From assembly GCF_001659605.2 (NCBI RefSeq), contig NC_035161.2, forward strand, positions 39,513,956 to 39,577,955: a DNA stretch of 64,000 nt. The letters are read 5' to 3'. Below, piece by piece: positions 38,327-51,200 of this stretch; position 1 is the stretch's first letter; each line of letters opens with the position of its first letter. Source of the stretch: Manihot esculenta. Lineage: Eukaryota; Streptophyta; Magnoliopsida; Malpighiales; Euphorbiaceae. Under the pieces are notes generated by a model. It worked only from the letters and a program-made list of their open reading frames with translations, was not told where the DNA came from and ran no database searches. Made by a program: the position numbers and the translations under genes.

Positions 38327-40082
38327 CAAATGGCAGCACTCAGTCAGACCTTTTAGGCTGACTATTGGTAAATATTCTCACATTAAATGTGAACTCGTGA
38401 TACTTCTCAGAACACCTTTTCTTGATTTTTTTTTTTTTTCTTTTTGCAATAACCTTTTTTCTAGATTTTCAAATACAATACACTGAAGTCCTGTTAATGA
38501 AAAAAAAAAAAAAAAGAGATTCCCAAAGTTGAATATAGCCACCACTATTATTCCAATGCCAACAATGTCACACTCATAATATTAAACAATGAATTAGAAA
38601 TACTTGGAGCTGACCTTTTTTAATTTTTATTAATGAAAAGAAATTGAGATTCCCTCGTGGCTACATTTCAATTTCATAGTCAAAGCAAATGGAATTAGAT
38701 TTAGAAAAGACTCAATTCATGTATTACATTTAAAGAGAGAAAATCCTCTCAAGTTTGTTTATTTTTCTGGTCCTATTACCCTTCTTCTATCAAGCCAACA
38801 GATTGCCAGGAGAGTGAACCTCCCCTCCTTACCTCCAAGGCAGGATTTGTAAATAAACTTCATGTCTCATTGCAAGTTGATTATTCGATAGCGGGTTTTT
38901 GTTCTGTACTTGCATGCCCTGCAATGAGTATAGTTTCATAGATTGCTAAAAGCTCTTCTATTGGACACTAACAATATAGTTGAATTGAGTATCTAATTCC
39001 TTATGGCTGATGTCTTGAAACTCTGTCCAAACTTCCCCTAGCTTTGTAGGTTCTATATGGATCCTGTTGTTGCTTACTTTGTTCGGTTGGTTATTGGCTG
39101 GCTATTTGGGTAAGATGGCTTAGTGTAGAGGCTCATTTGCTTTCAGGCTATTGCATGACGTTGACGACAGAGCCCCTTGCCTTGCTGGTGCTTATGACTT
39201 CTGCTCATATCCCCTTGACTGCTAGAAGACTCCATGCTAGCGGCCGAAAGATTTGATGCCAGCGGTGCTAAATCCCTTCTGGCAGTACTCTTGAATCGAG
39301 CCATGCACCCGTTAATCCAAGGGCTACATTTGTATGAGCAAGCCTTATAATCTTTTTTTGGGCTACATTTAGTTAATCAGGATCTTGTTTCTTCTGGACC
39401 ATGGCCTTGTATTCACTTTACCAAGTTCTTGCCTTTTTTTTGTGAACGAGACCAAGTTCTTACCTTTTGACCAAAAAACAGAGAGCCACCTTCAAATGCC
39501 AAAGACAAATGCAAGCTTCAGATAATTGTGCATTCCAACGAAACCAGTAACTGGAATCTTTCATGATTGCAATTTCTAAATACAAAGCGGTTCAAGAGGC
39601 AACCATTTTTCCTGTTTGCTTCCCGCATTTACTAACTCAATGAATCAGATTAATTACTTAGGAAAAGGAAGATATATGCTCCTCTATGGCAAACACATTC
39701 AAATAAATTTCAACTGGATTTTCTATCTAAATGCATGTTGACTTGAAATAAGCTACTGGAAAAGTTTTATCACCACAAAATTTGACTGTAGAAACATGTG
39801 CATTCCAAAAAAGCTTTTAATATCTTTACAGTTTTATCCTCGTACTCTTCTTTACATGCCTTCCTTACATTCTGCTTGCAGCTTCCAAGAATACAAGAAA
39901 TTTAGAAACTCCAAAGTAGTTAATCCACTATTTATCAGATACAGGCCACAATAAAGATAGAAAGTAATGATGTGTTGTTTCAGTAAATAGCATGGCAAAA
40001 ACAAACAGTATCATGCCGCTTGTAGCACCTTACCAAATCCAACAGACTGATGTATTTGGATAATCTTTTCAGTTCAGGAAGC

Positions 40083-43000
40083 TCACACTACACTAAATGC
40101 AGACTGTATGGTAGACGAGAAACGAGATGCAATAGTCTGGGTGGCAAAATCTTGAATCTGCTTCTTGGCATCTGAATATAGACAAAGCACTATTCAGCAT
40201 AGAAAGAATCAAAATGAAGCTTACAAAAGGCAACATGTGAGAGTATTTCAAGCATTTTAATAACGGTAAAGTAAGAAATGTGCATTTCTAACAATGATGT
40301 GTTGTGTTGGAGTGATGAGTAATTTTCAAATGCACTCTAAAGATCTTGATAGATCAAGTTGAATGATATTATGCTCCTAAATGGGCGCAAATACATCACA
40401 TAGTGGGGCATATTGTATTTGTTTTAAACCTAAAAGAAGATTACATGGCATTTTGGGGCAGCATTTTGGGATGAAGATAATATTATTTGCACAAGAGCTT
40501 TTCTTTCTTGTTGATTTTTAGACGAAACAGCTTGCATTTGTGCTCATGCCCCGACCTCTAATTGTTAGAAGCAATTGTCCAAGGAAGAAAACTGAAGTGC
40601 CTTCGATATTATCCTTTTTTGCTTGGGAGAATAAGTAGGAAGGATTTTAACGCTAAAGACCTTGACAAAAAGACATGCTTGGAATTTCATCGAGCTCAGA
40701 ACATATAAATAAAATATGTATAAGAAGAATATATACTTGCTCTCTTTTCCCGACCCAAGAACAACTCAGGCATTAATAGGGTTTTGGTCAGTTGGGATGG
40801 GCTAAGCTTAGTAGGTTGTAGTCCTAAGAACATATAGTATATAGATGTTCTCTGCTCAGGAAAGCATGAAAAAACAATGAATTATTTGCTTCTCATTGTC
40901 AATGGGGAAAACTTCATTGTGTTTTAGGGTACAACACTCCGATTATTCATCATGTTTATGCAGAGAACTAAAAATTTGAGCTTAGCAAATAGAGGTTCCC
41001 ATCAAAGAAATAAGCAAAAGGAGGTTCAGAATGCCATTACATAAGTGTACCATGGAAAGTTGAAAGCAAACATGAATGAGGTTTTGCATATGAAACCCAA
41101 CAGGTGAAAATAAAAGAGATTGTTGAAAATCCAAACTTTTATGCTTGGTGAGTTGTAGTCAATTTTTAAGGTTGTAAGCTACAATTGTAAATGGGTACTA
41201 ATTCCCATTCATAAAAGTTACTATACCACCAGTTTAATACATATATATATATATATATATATATTTAAATTCAAATGCATATAAAATCTGTCAGCACTCA
41301 GTCACTTCCCAAAGTATAGTGTTACAGGTACTTCGTAGATGTATTCATGTTTTAAGTTTCATAACTAGACTGAATCCTCATACACTCAATAAAGTAGAAC
41401 GTTTCCTAATCTCTGTCAATTTGGATACAATGTCACAAGCAGGCATGCAATTGAATTTTGAGTTAGTTATCTAACATCTATGTAGATAGTGAGTCTGTCT
41501 TGCTTCCTACTTTGGCAATCACCATTATATTTATTTATATTCAAAATTAGCATAAATTCCAAGATGTGGGAACCCAGAGAAGTACGGTTTCAAGCTCAAA
41601 TCCTAGCCCAGCCCAAGCTAAAAAGGTAAAACATGGCAATACTGACATGAAAACCACATTCACAAACAGGAAATAACCAAGAGCTTTTAAGTATGAGATT
41701 AAGAATAATAATTTTATTGATATTTAAATTTCAAATAATAAATATCCAAACCTTTGCGGCATTTGGTGAACCCAATAATGTTCGCAATGCTGAGGCTCAA
41801 ACAAACTCCTACTACAAGGATATAATCAACCTCGAACCTTATGATTGAAAATATTCCAAGTATGATCCAAGCAGCTGCCTGCACAATATTCATGGGAAAA
41901 AAATACACGAAAAAAATATAAAAACCAAACTCAAAATGCACAGTAATTCAAGAGAAATTAGCTAAGTTTGATTGCTACATGTAATTTCAACCATTAAGTT
42001 GAAGTATATAATTTGATACCCCATATAAACTTACACAAAAACAAACTTAGCCCAATACTAATACTATTTATTTCCTTTTCCACCCCAAGGAATTATTTGA
42101 TAAATAATCAATTGAACCCCAATCCAAGCACTGCAATGCTTAGACATCTCATACATGTCCTTTAGACCATGTAATGCATGTGATCTAGGCTCGAGGTAAG
42201 CTGTCAACAGCTTCGGTTGCATCTTCAAGGAAATAGTTTATTATTAACCTTTCCTCGTTACATCAATTGAAATCTTCTTCTACCTATTGCCTTCCCTGTG
42301 CAACGTGTGGTTGTGTACTCATTACTCAGCCCCACGCAAGATAATATATTGAAAATATTATTGTTCAATGAGATGGATAACGTAATAACGTTGATGCATG
42401 AAACTACTAGCATATGATTAGTTTGATTCCATAATATCACTACCATCTATCATTATATCGACAATGATCAGTCATACTGTTGCTATACATAATGGAAAGG
42501 AACACCTCTATTTGTATAAAAAATTGTATGATGGGCTATAACTGGGAATAACTTAAACCTACCCTAAATTTCCGGACAAGCAAGAAATAATAATAAATAT
42601 CTTTGCTAATTAGTTAATATCAATTCCCAAAAATTTAAAATTAGAAAGTGCAAATCAAATAATAATATTTAAATAATAATAAAAATGTATAACTTTATAA
42701 AATTCTATATGAAATATAATAATATAAATAACAAATAATAATATTTAATACAATATTCAAATATTATTTGTTGCAGAAAATAATTCCAATATAGAAATAA
42801 CAATATAATAAGCAAAATTGAAAGTAATAATTAAAAATTAATAATATATAAGTATAAATAATAAAAAGTAAGTTCAAATAGAATTTAGACATTAAAAACA
42901 ACTAAAATGGGAACTCCATTTTGAATGCCCTCTTTTTTAGAGAGAAAATGCCCTGAAGTGAAAAGGCATGAGGGGGATGGTTAAGGCAGGTCAACTTTAT

Positions 43001-44186
43001 ATTGATTTAAGGCATGCTATTTGGGTGTTCATTTGCAATAAGGTTGCTCTTTTTAGTTACTGCAATGAATATTAATGTACCAAATGCATGTTCGAACAGT
43101 ATATAAACAATTCACCAAATATTTACTCACAGTAAGGTATAATGTCCACCAAAATAGCCATGAATCCTTCTTGTTCATTCGAGCCAATGACTGCATAAAT
43201 AACAAAGATAAGGACTATGAAAAACATGAGATGAGTAGAATTATATGGAGTCTAACTGCATGAGTGATTATCCAAAAGTAACCATCTAGTAATGGGAAAT
43301 AAAAATAAATAAACTTATCCTCAAGATATTTCAGACCTGTTGATCAAGACATTCAAACTTCCATACACTCTCACCCTCCTCATTTATCTCATTCCACCAC
43401 CTAAGCCCAACCAAGATCCGGCCACTGACATTCTTCACCACCCAAAAATCAAGGGCAGCAAGAACAACAGTTACCACAAAGATGATGACAAAGCTGTTAA
43501 CAAACAGGGCTGAGAGTATGTAGAATGCCAGAGCTGCAGCCTGCCAGAGTTGAACAAAGACAATTAAAATGTGGAGTTGATTCTTCAAGGTTTAATTAAT
43601 AATCAGTTAATTAAAAGTATTAAGGGATACTTCTAACCTTGAAAAGCACATGAAAGAAGCATGTCTTCGGATTGGCATAGTTTTCCCCTGCAGGCTACAG
43701 AGAAAAAGAAAGATACAAAACAAATAAATAAATAAATTATTGAAAAGGTTAAGCCCAACAAATAAAGATATGATTTGAATAATCGACCTGGGTTTGAGAT
43801 TAACACGGATTACCAACATTCTTACCAAGCATAAACATAATTTGGGTCAAATTTCTTAAATACAAGTCCTATATACAAAAATCTAATGTGGTGGTCAGAT
43901 CAGCTAGCAACTAAACCTAGTGATGCATTGCAAAGCCTACAAAGCCTTTGATAAACCCTCATAAGCATTTTGAGATATTAAACATCTAAGAACATGTCTA
44001 AGCTTAAACACGCGATGCAAAGAAAAAGGATTATTAGCAATTCAGCAAGGAGAAGAACAGTGAAAATACAATCAGAGATCTACTGTATCTGAAATAAATG
44101 AATAAAAAATAAAGAATTACAGATCAGAAGCAGGAAGAGATTATAGATCTGAAGAGCGATATCCAATTTACCTGGCTAAAATCCAT
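40083..44186 (-). CDS. ECH: ECHIDNA, TVP23-family trans-Golgi membrane protein
   Basis: ECH is a TVP23/DUF846 membrane protein of the trans-Golgi network, needed for secretory trafficking and cell elongation in Arabidopsis. Six exons in phase (44172-44186, 43638-43694, 43337-43540, 43131-43190, 41752-41878, 40083-40171) give 183 residues, against 186 in Arabidopsis. Highly conserved segments: ENYANPKTCFFHVLFK, AALAFYILSALFVNSFVIIF, LDFWVVKNVSGRILVGLRWW, MNKKDSWLFWWTLYL, VVGVCLSLSIANIIGFTKC and QTIASRFSSTIQSAF. Several hydrophobic membrane segments are visible. Coding exon 1 has only 15 bases (MDFSQ). Introns 4 and 5 are long (about 1.25 and 1.58 kb). Confidence 0.95.
41240..41264. repeat. (AT)n microsatellite in ECH intron 5
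   Basis: An uninterrupted alternating AT tract of about 12 units lies in the last intron of ECH. Confidence 0.9.
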
Positions 44187-46027
44187 GGAGAAGAGATTTA
44201 TGAGAAGGATTCCTAAAGCTCGCAGATGTTGGGTGAGCCGAGATAAAGGATCACTGTAAGTTTCGCGATCTTCACGACCATGCTTCGCTTGCTGTTCGGT
44301 TAATTATCATTTAAGAAAAGAAAAATATAGAACTTTTAATTTAATTGGGCAATTTTACTGTTACGGCCCAACCCGAAGGGCTTGATTAGAATTACGAATA
44401 CGTATAAAAATAATTTAATGTCGGCCTCTTTGGGCTTCTTTGTAGACCAATGAGAATGCTAAATTTTTATTTGTAGACCAATAATAATAATAATATTTTC
44501 TCATACACTCATGTTTTTTAAGAGTAAACACTTCTTTTACTTGGTAAAGACAAATAAGAGAATTAAAATAAAAGATATATAATTTCTTACATTTTAAAAG
44601 TAAATTCCTTTATTTTTTATTATTTTCTATCTAATTAAATAAATAAAATAAATTATTTTCCTTTTCCTCTATTTTTCTCTATTACTAAATAAAGTAAAGT
44701 CAATTATTTTTCATTACTACTTGTTTTCGTTTCATTTCTTTAGAAAAATCTATTATTTAGTTTATGAAAAGAATCATTAATGAGTATATTAATTTTAAAA
44801 ATATATTAAAATATTTATAAAAAATTAAAATTTTTTCTAATTAATAGTTTTATTAATTTTAATTATTAAATATTTTATTATTTTATTTATAAGTTTAAAA
44901 AATTTAATTTTTAATTTTATAAAAATATATATTAATTAAATTTTTTATAACATTTAATATTTAAATTTTTTAAAAAAATTAATTAATGAGTTTTTCAGAT
45001 ATTAAATAATAATTTTTCATTTTTTTATATCTAAATACAACATATGTTTTCCGTTGGATCCTTTCAAGTTCGTCCCGTGAACTTAACGAAGTCACACAGG
45101 ATTACTGCTCAATTTCTAAATGGAGCCGCTTCTAGCGTCTTTACTGTTAAAGTGATTTTTAACGCTCCGATAAATTCTATTTTATTGTTGGAATAGCCGT
45201 CCAATATTATACCTAACTCCTCCGAAATTTTAGCGCTCGCTATAGTGTCATGCCATATTTAGCGTGACACTGTAACATCACAATTTTTTTTTAATTTATA
45301 ATATAATTAAAAATTTATATTTTTTTATTTTTTTAATTTATAATATAATTCAAAATTTATATATATTTTCAATTAAGTTTAATTTTTTTTCATTCTCATA
45401 ATTTATTATATTTTTAATTTATTTTATATTTTTATAATTATTGAAATTTAATTTCAATTAATATATTCACAATTATAAATAATATTTATAATAAATTAAT
45501 TTATTTATAATATATTATATAAAATAATATAAAAAAATAATTTATTTATAATATATTATATAGAATATTTCTTTTTTTTATTGTTAATTTAATATGTATG
45601 AGTTTATTTTATTTTTAATTTACTAATTAATGTTTAATTAATGTATGTTTATAATTAATGTTTAAGTAATATTTTTTTATAATTATTATTTAATTAATAT
45701 ATTTTTATAATTAATATATTTTTATTTATTTATTTATAAAATAATTAAATATTTGAATATGGGATGAAAATATAAAATATATAAATATTTAGAGTGAATA
45801 TATAAAATTATATGAATTTTTTGAGTGAAATATATAAATAAAATTAAAGTAAAAAAATAATATAATATTAAAGAGAGAGAATAATATAAATAGAATATTT
45901 TTTTTTGGTGTTAAAAATGGTGCAGAAGGTTGAAGATAATATTGCACTATTTTGGTACAAAACATCAAAATGGTACAAAAAAAAATAGTGTATAGGGTTG
46001 GAGATGGCCTAAGGTAGGCCCATCTCC
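44187..46027. other. Intergenic region between divergent ECH and GolS genes
   Basis: The two genes are divergently arranged. The spacer is extremely AT-rich, with an inverted-repeat element at about 44742-45018 and duplicated blocks such as TTTAATTTATAATATAATT (about 45290 and 45336) and AATTTATTTATAATATATTA (about 45500 and 45540). A segment ending GGGTTGGAGATGGCCTAAG near 46015 resembles ends of non-autonomous DNA elements, but its partner end was not found. Confidence 0.5.
44742..45018. mobile_element. MITE-like AT-rich inverted-repeat element
   Basis: The left end AGAAAAATCTATTATTTAG and the inverted right end GAAAAATTATTATTTAA match imperfectly, followed by CATTAATGAGT-type arms on both sides. 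The element at 61079-61432 ends with the same AGAAAAATTATTATTTA word, which suggests one family. Confidence 0.5.
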
Positions 46028-46043
46028 AGAACCTTCCAGGAAT
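46028..46043 (+). promoter_or_regulatory. Heat-shock-element-like sequence upstream of GolS
   Basis: AGAACCTTCCAGGAA approximates the heat-shock factor array nGAAnnTTCnnGAA, with the third unit imperfect, about 270 bases before the GolS ATG. Galactinol synthases are known heat and drought targets of heat-shock factors. Confidence 0.4.
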
Positions 46044-46076
46044 CGTTATCGTTACCGTTGGAGCATACTACAGGGA

Positions 46077-46082
46077 CACGTG
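46077..46082 (+). promoter_or_regulatory. G-box / ABRE (CACGTG) upstream of GolS
   Basis: ACACGTGGAGG contains a perfect G-box with an ABRE-like flank, about 225 bases before the GolS start codon, fitting the ABA/drought induction usual for the family. Confidence 0.5.
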
Positions 46083-46154
46083 GAGGGAACACAACGCAAT
46101 ATTATCGGAAGCACTACGCAAATGTATGTTCCAGTCCTACGTTGATCTCGCTCT

Positions 46155-46162
46155 TATTTAAA
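46155..46162 (+). promoter_or_regulatory. TATA-like box of GolS
   Basis: TATTTAAA lies about 145 bases upstream of the start codon, leaving a plausible 5' UTR of roughly 110 bases. Confidence 0.45.
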
Positions 46163-46506
46163 CCCCCAACCCCCGCCACTGCGGAATACACCAGAGAAAA
46201 GTCCAAGCACCAAGCAAGTTTCTCTAACTCTGTAGCTCACTAGCTCTCTCTCTGCACCTCTCCGATCATCATCATTGCTCTTACTCCTTTACCACTATCG
46301 CGATCATGGCTCCTGAGCTCGTTCAAGCTGCTCTGAAACCCGACGGGTTCCCCAAACCAGCAACTCTGCCTAGCCGGGCTTATGTTACTTTTTTGGCTGG
46401 CCAGGGAGATTATGTAAAAGGTGTTATTGGCTTGGCTAAAGGTCTAAGGAAGGTTGAAACGGCTTACCCATTAGTAGTGGCGGTTTTACCCGACGTGCCA
46501 CCGGAG

Positions 46507-46768
46507 TGTAGTAGTTAAACTTGTTTTTTAAATTTTGTTTTATTTATTTTATTATTGCTTGTTCAATAGTTAGTATCTATTTTGTGGGAGTAATTGCTGT
46601 TAGTGCAGATATTGAGCAAATCTGTTACAACAGATTTTCGCTAAGTTTTTTTCCTCCATATATTGCTGTGTATTTTAGAGTTTTATATACGTGAAGAAAG
46701 AGTAATTTTTTCCTCTATTCAGTTGTGTTGCTCTCGATTTCTACTATTTTTTTTTTGATATTCTAACA
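46507..46768 (+). repeat. 5' LTR (262 bp) of the copia element
   Basis: It begins TGTAGTAGTT and ends GATATTCTAACA. It is more than twice as long as the 3' LTR: it has an extra ~83 bases after TGTAGTAGTT and a further ~60-base block containing GCTGTGTATTTTAGAG. Shared blocks are TTAGTGCAGATATTGAGCAA and TCAGTTGTGTTGCTCTCGAT. Confidence 0.85.
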
Positions 46769-46942
46769 CTTGGTATCAGAGCCTTAAGATTAAGGCCTTA
46801 AGATGTCTCATCTTGAAATTGAGAGAGTTAGAATGTTGAGAGAGAGAGAACAGAAAGAGAGAGAGTTAAAAGAAAGTGAGGAAGTCTCAAATGAAGAGAG
46901 TTCTACTACAGCTAGAGTTACCTTGTTCCCTGAGAAAGAAAG

Positions 46943-47847
46943 TGTAATACCCGGCTCGGTCAGGCATCGAAATTCCTACCGTCCGGTGGAATCTCGGATG
47001 TCGGATTCGTTTTGAGGGGTAGTGCAAGGGTAAACTGAAGTTTTTGACAAGGTTTTCTAAAGGTTTTCGAACATGGGTTTAAGTGTTTTATGGTTTTGAA
47101 AGGAAAGGAAATGCGTTTTGAAGAGAAAAGGTCAAGGAGGGAAAAACAGAGGTTCGGCCGCCGAAGGTATGTTCGGCCGCCGAAGGTGGTAGAGTTTGTG
47201 CCCCCGAAAGCTAGGTTCGGCCGCCGAAGTTGGCTGAGTTGCGGGTGCAAGTTTGGCTGCCGAAGATGGTTGACCAAGCCACCTATAAAAGCCCCTTAGG
47301 TCGGTTCAAGAGGTAAGTTTTCTTCCTCTTCCCATCCAAGGTGAGCTCAGGTCCTCCTTGAGATGATTTCATGGTTTTTGCAAGTTCTTACATGGTTTTT
47401 AATGAGTTTTCTCCTTGTTTTGAAGAGTTGTGAGCTGTGAGCAAGGTTTTGGAGTTTGAAGCTCTTGAAGCTTGGTTTCTCCATGTTTTGAAGTTAGGAT
47501 CACACCAACTCTAGTTTTTGAAGAGGTAAGTGTTGATCCTTATGTTTTATGGTGTTTTACGCAAGTTTTATGGAGGGATAAAGGGTAGGTTTGCATGGTT
47601 TGCATGAGTTGTGCATGAAGGGGTTTATGTACCCTTTATGCCTTTGTTTGCTATATGTGGTTATGTGTTGTTGTGTGTTGGAGTTTAAGGTTGTTTGAAG
47701 CTCCTATATGTGTGTATAAGGGTTTGTGCATGGTTTTAAGAGGTTATATGCATGTTAAGCGGGTCCCGGCGGCCTTAAGCCGATCTGGATCCTAGCGCCG
47801 AGCAGTTTGGGCCGTTACCGAGAGGTATCGGTTTCCGGGCTGTTACA
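46943..47847 (+). repeat. 5' LTR of nested element, with TTCGGCCGCCGAA palindromes
   Basis: It begins TGTAATACCCGGCT and ends CCGGGCTGTTACA. Near 47154-47265 are four TTCGGCCGCCGAA-type palindromes, the last degenerate (TTGGCTGCCGAA). The 3' end carries GGCGGCCTTAAGCC and CCTAGCGCCG, words shared with the solo LTR at 51206-53435. Confidence 0.9.
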
Positions 47848-48147
47848 GATGGTATCAGAGCATAGGGCCTCTTGAGTACGGTGTAATCTTTGCTCAGGGA
47901 TTAGAGGTATCTCACATCGGAAAGAGGTTTTTGTCTTTAGGAGGGCAAGCACAATAAGAAAGATCGAGAGAAAGATCATGTCCACTAGGATAGGATGCGG
48001 AGTCATGTCTTGCTTGATGATGTGTAATGCCATGGTTGATGCATGTGCAGTTCTGTTGGTATGATGGATGTTGACTGGTCCCTTAGTCCTCGATATGCTA
48101 TGTTATGATATAAGATGCGTTGAGAGACCAGGTATGGCCTTTGGCAC

Positions 48148-48414
48148 AAGGGTAGGTTTGCATGGTTTGCATGAGTTGTGCATGAAGGGGTTTATGTACC
48201 CTTTATGCCTTTGTTTGCTATATGTGGTTATGTGTTGTTGTGTGTTGGAGTTTAAGGTTGTTTGAAGCTCCTATATGTGTGTATAAGGGTTTGTGCATGG
48301 TTTTAAGAGGTTATATGCATGTTAAGCGGGTCCCGGCGGCCTTAAGCCGATCTGGATCCTAGCGCCGAGCAGTTTGGGCCGTTACAGAGGGGTATCGGTT
48401 TCCGGGCTGTTACA
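48148..48414 (+). repeat. Truncated 3' LTR (267 bp) of nested element
   Basis: It matches 47581-47847 over the same length with about two differences visible (near GTTACCGAGAGG versus GTTACAGAGGGG). The first ~638 bases of a full LTR are missing, yet the target duplication is intact, so the loss happened before insertion or by an internal deletion. Confidence 0.9.
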
Positions 48415-51200
48415 GAAAGTTCAATTTCGTTAAAATATCCTATGCTGACAAAGAGTAATTACGCAGCATGGGCTACAAAGATGGAGGTCTTTATGATGGC
48501 TCAAGGAGTGTGGGACGCAGTTGAGTCACCTGGCCCAATTGATAGTCGCAGAGACAAAATGGCATTGGTTGCCATTTACCAAGGTATAGGAGAAGATACC
48601 TTGCTTCAATTGGGTGCGAAGAAGACCGCAAAGGAAGCATGGAGTATGCTGAGAACAATGAACCTAGGGGCAGACAAGGTTAAAGAAGTGAGAACTCAGT
48701 CATTGTGGAGTGAGTTCGACGCGTTGAGAATGAGCGACTCTGAGAGTGTTGATGATTTCTCAGGGAAACTCACGATTATTGTCAATAAGCTGAGAAGTCT
48801 TGGCAATACTGTAGAGGAAGTAAAAGTGGTGAAGAAACTGTTGAGATCAGTTTCACCAAAGTTTCTACAGATCGCAGCCACAATTGAAGAATTCAGTAAC
48901 CTAACCACCAAATCAGTTGAGGAGGTGATAGGTTCACTCAAAGCTCATGAAGAAAGATTGCTTAGCTGTGGTGGGAGATCTGATGAAACAGTTCTTCTTA
49001 CAAGAGCTGAGTGGAAAGCTAGGGAGGAGGCTAAAAAGAACAAGACTGCTGATACAAGAGGTGGTAGAGGCAGAGGACACGGTCGTGGCAGAGGAAGACA
49101 CAGTGGTGAGTCAAGCCGAGGCGGTGATGATGAGTCGAAATCACAAAAGAAGAAATTCGACAAATCAAAAATCAAATGTTATAGTTGTGAGAAAATGGGA
49201 CACTTCGCATCAGAATGCTCATCGAAGGAGAGAGAGGAGCAAGCAAATCTGACTGAGAGAGATGATGGAGAAGAGTCCCTGTTGATGATTGAAACTTGTG
49301 AGCTGAATGGTCAGATTTACTTTGAAGAACCCTCTTTGATGATGATTGAAGCTGTCGAATTGAATGGGGTTCAAGGAGAAGCATATGTTGTTGCCACGAG
49401 TGGGTGTCTCATGAAAGGAGTAGGTTGGTACCTCGACACTGGAGCTACTAGTCATATGACAGGTGATAAACACTGTTTTATTGAAATTGATTATTCTATT
49501 TGTGGCAAGGTTAAGTTTGGTGATGGTTCTGTAATTGATATACAAGGGATTGGGTCAGTTATGTTTCAATGCAAAAATGGTGAACATCTGACCCTAACCA
49601 ATGTATATTATATACCAAAATTGAAGAGTAATATTATTAGCCTTGGCCAAATTGATGAAAGTGGAGGTAGAATACTCATTGAAAGTGGAGTCTTGAGGGT
49701 CTATGATAACTCAAATAGACTCATAATCAAGGTGAGAAGACAACAAAACAGATTGTTTATTGTAGATCTACAGATTGCCGAAAAAGTATGCTTGATGACA
49801 AGCATAACAGAGTCGAGTTGGCTATGACACGCGAGATATGGTCACTTAAATTTTCAAGCGTTGAAGAAGTTGTCCAAAGAGAAAATGGTACAAGGTTTAC
49901 CAGACATCTCGTTCCCAAATCAAGTCTGTGATGGTTGTACTGTGGGGAAACAACATCGGAAAGCCTTTCCACATGCTGAGAAGTTTAGAGCAAAAGAAAA
50001 ACTTGAATTGGTGTATGGAGATCTCTGCGGTCCTATTACACCAACAACTCCAGGAGGTAATAATTTTTTTTTACTTCTAGTTGACGATTATTCACGATAC
50101 ATGTGGGTTTTCTTGTTGAAAAGCAAACATGAGGCTTTCGAAGCATTCAAGAAATTTAAGAAGACAACTGAAATTGAGACTGAAAAGAAACTGAAGTGTT
50201 TCAGAACAGATCGAGGGGGAGAGTTTCTCTCAGCTGAATTCAAAAAATTTTTTAATGAAGAAGGAATTAAAAGGCAATTGACAGCGCCATATTCCCCACA
50301 GCAGAACGGAGTCGTAGAAAGAAGAAATCAAACTGTTATGGGAATGACACGAAGCATTATGAAAAGCAAAAATGTGCCAGCAAATTTGTGGGGTGAGACA
50401 GTAAATACCTCTGTATTTTTATTGAACAGGTGCCCAACCAAGAGTGTTGAAGGAATGACACCCTACCAAGCTTGGTATGATAAGATACCAAATATACAAC
50501 ATCTGCGTGTATTTGGATGTCTTGTTCATATCAAGGTCATGTCATCTCATCAAACGAAGCTTGAAGACAGGAGCTTAAAGGGAGTTTTGCTAGGTTACGA
50601 AGAAGGTTCAAAGGCGTACAGGGTGTTTGATCCTAGTAAGGGGAAAGTTCTCATAAGCAGAGATGTAGTTTTTGAAGAAGGAGCAAGCTGGTCATGGCAG
50701 AACAGCAAGCAAAAAGAGGAGTCTAATTGTACTGAAACATTTTCAGTGAAAGTAAAAGAATTGGGGGGTGATGGTATATCCGAAGCAGTGGATGCGCTTC
50801 GCACTCTATCTACGCCATCCTCTTCTTCAGGTATACCAAATTCAGAAATTAATTACCCTCTAATTCAGTCATCTTCTTCAAATACTACAGGTACATATTC
50901 AGATTCCAGTTCAACTCCACCACGAAAATTTCGATCATTGCAAGAAATTTACAATGAGACCAGAGAAGTTGGTGAAGAAGTCAAGTTGTGTTTCTTATCA
51001 ATGGAGGAACCAACACGATATGAAGAAGCAGTTGGTGACGAAAACTGCAGACGTGCGATGGAGTCTGAAGTTGATTCAATTCAAAAGAATAGAACCTGGG
51101 AACTCTCTGATTTGCCGAAGAACCAAAGAGCAGTGGGACTCAAGTGGGTCTTCAAATTGAAGAAAGATCCAAACGGCAAGATTATATTAAACATAAAGCC

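Larger units (their letters stand above)
35471..40082. other. Long intergenic region with AT-rich inverted-repeat elements
   Basis: It contains the MYB promoter with a (TA)n tract at about 35575-35594, then very AT-rich DNA with two inverted-repeat elements (listed separately). About 38740-39900 is of more ordinary composition but has no convincing coding frame. The ECH 3' UTR is expected just left of 40083. Confidence 0.6.
46938..48419 (+). mobile_element. Nested short LTR element (TRIM/LARD-like) inside copia gag
   Basis: The element spans 46943-48414, flanked by GAAAG at 46938-46942 and 48415-48419. It has a 905-bp 5' LTR (46943-47847), a primer site TGGTATCAGAGC at 47850-47861, about 300 bases of non-coding interior, and a 267-bp 3' repeat (48148-48414) equal to the last 267 bases of the 5' LTR (47581-47847). 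It has no coding capacity. Confidence 0.9.

Noticed and set aside
47090..47299. Open frames on both strands over the TTCGGCCGCCGAA repeats
   Set aside because: They are by-products of GC-rich palindromes in an LTR, with no family similarity and no start context.
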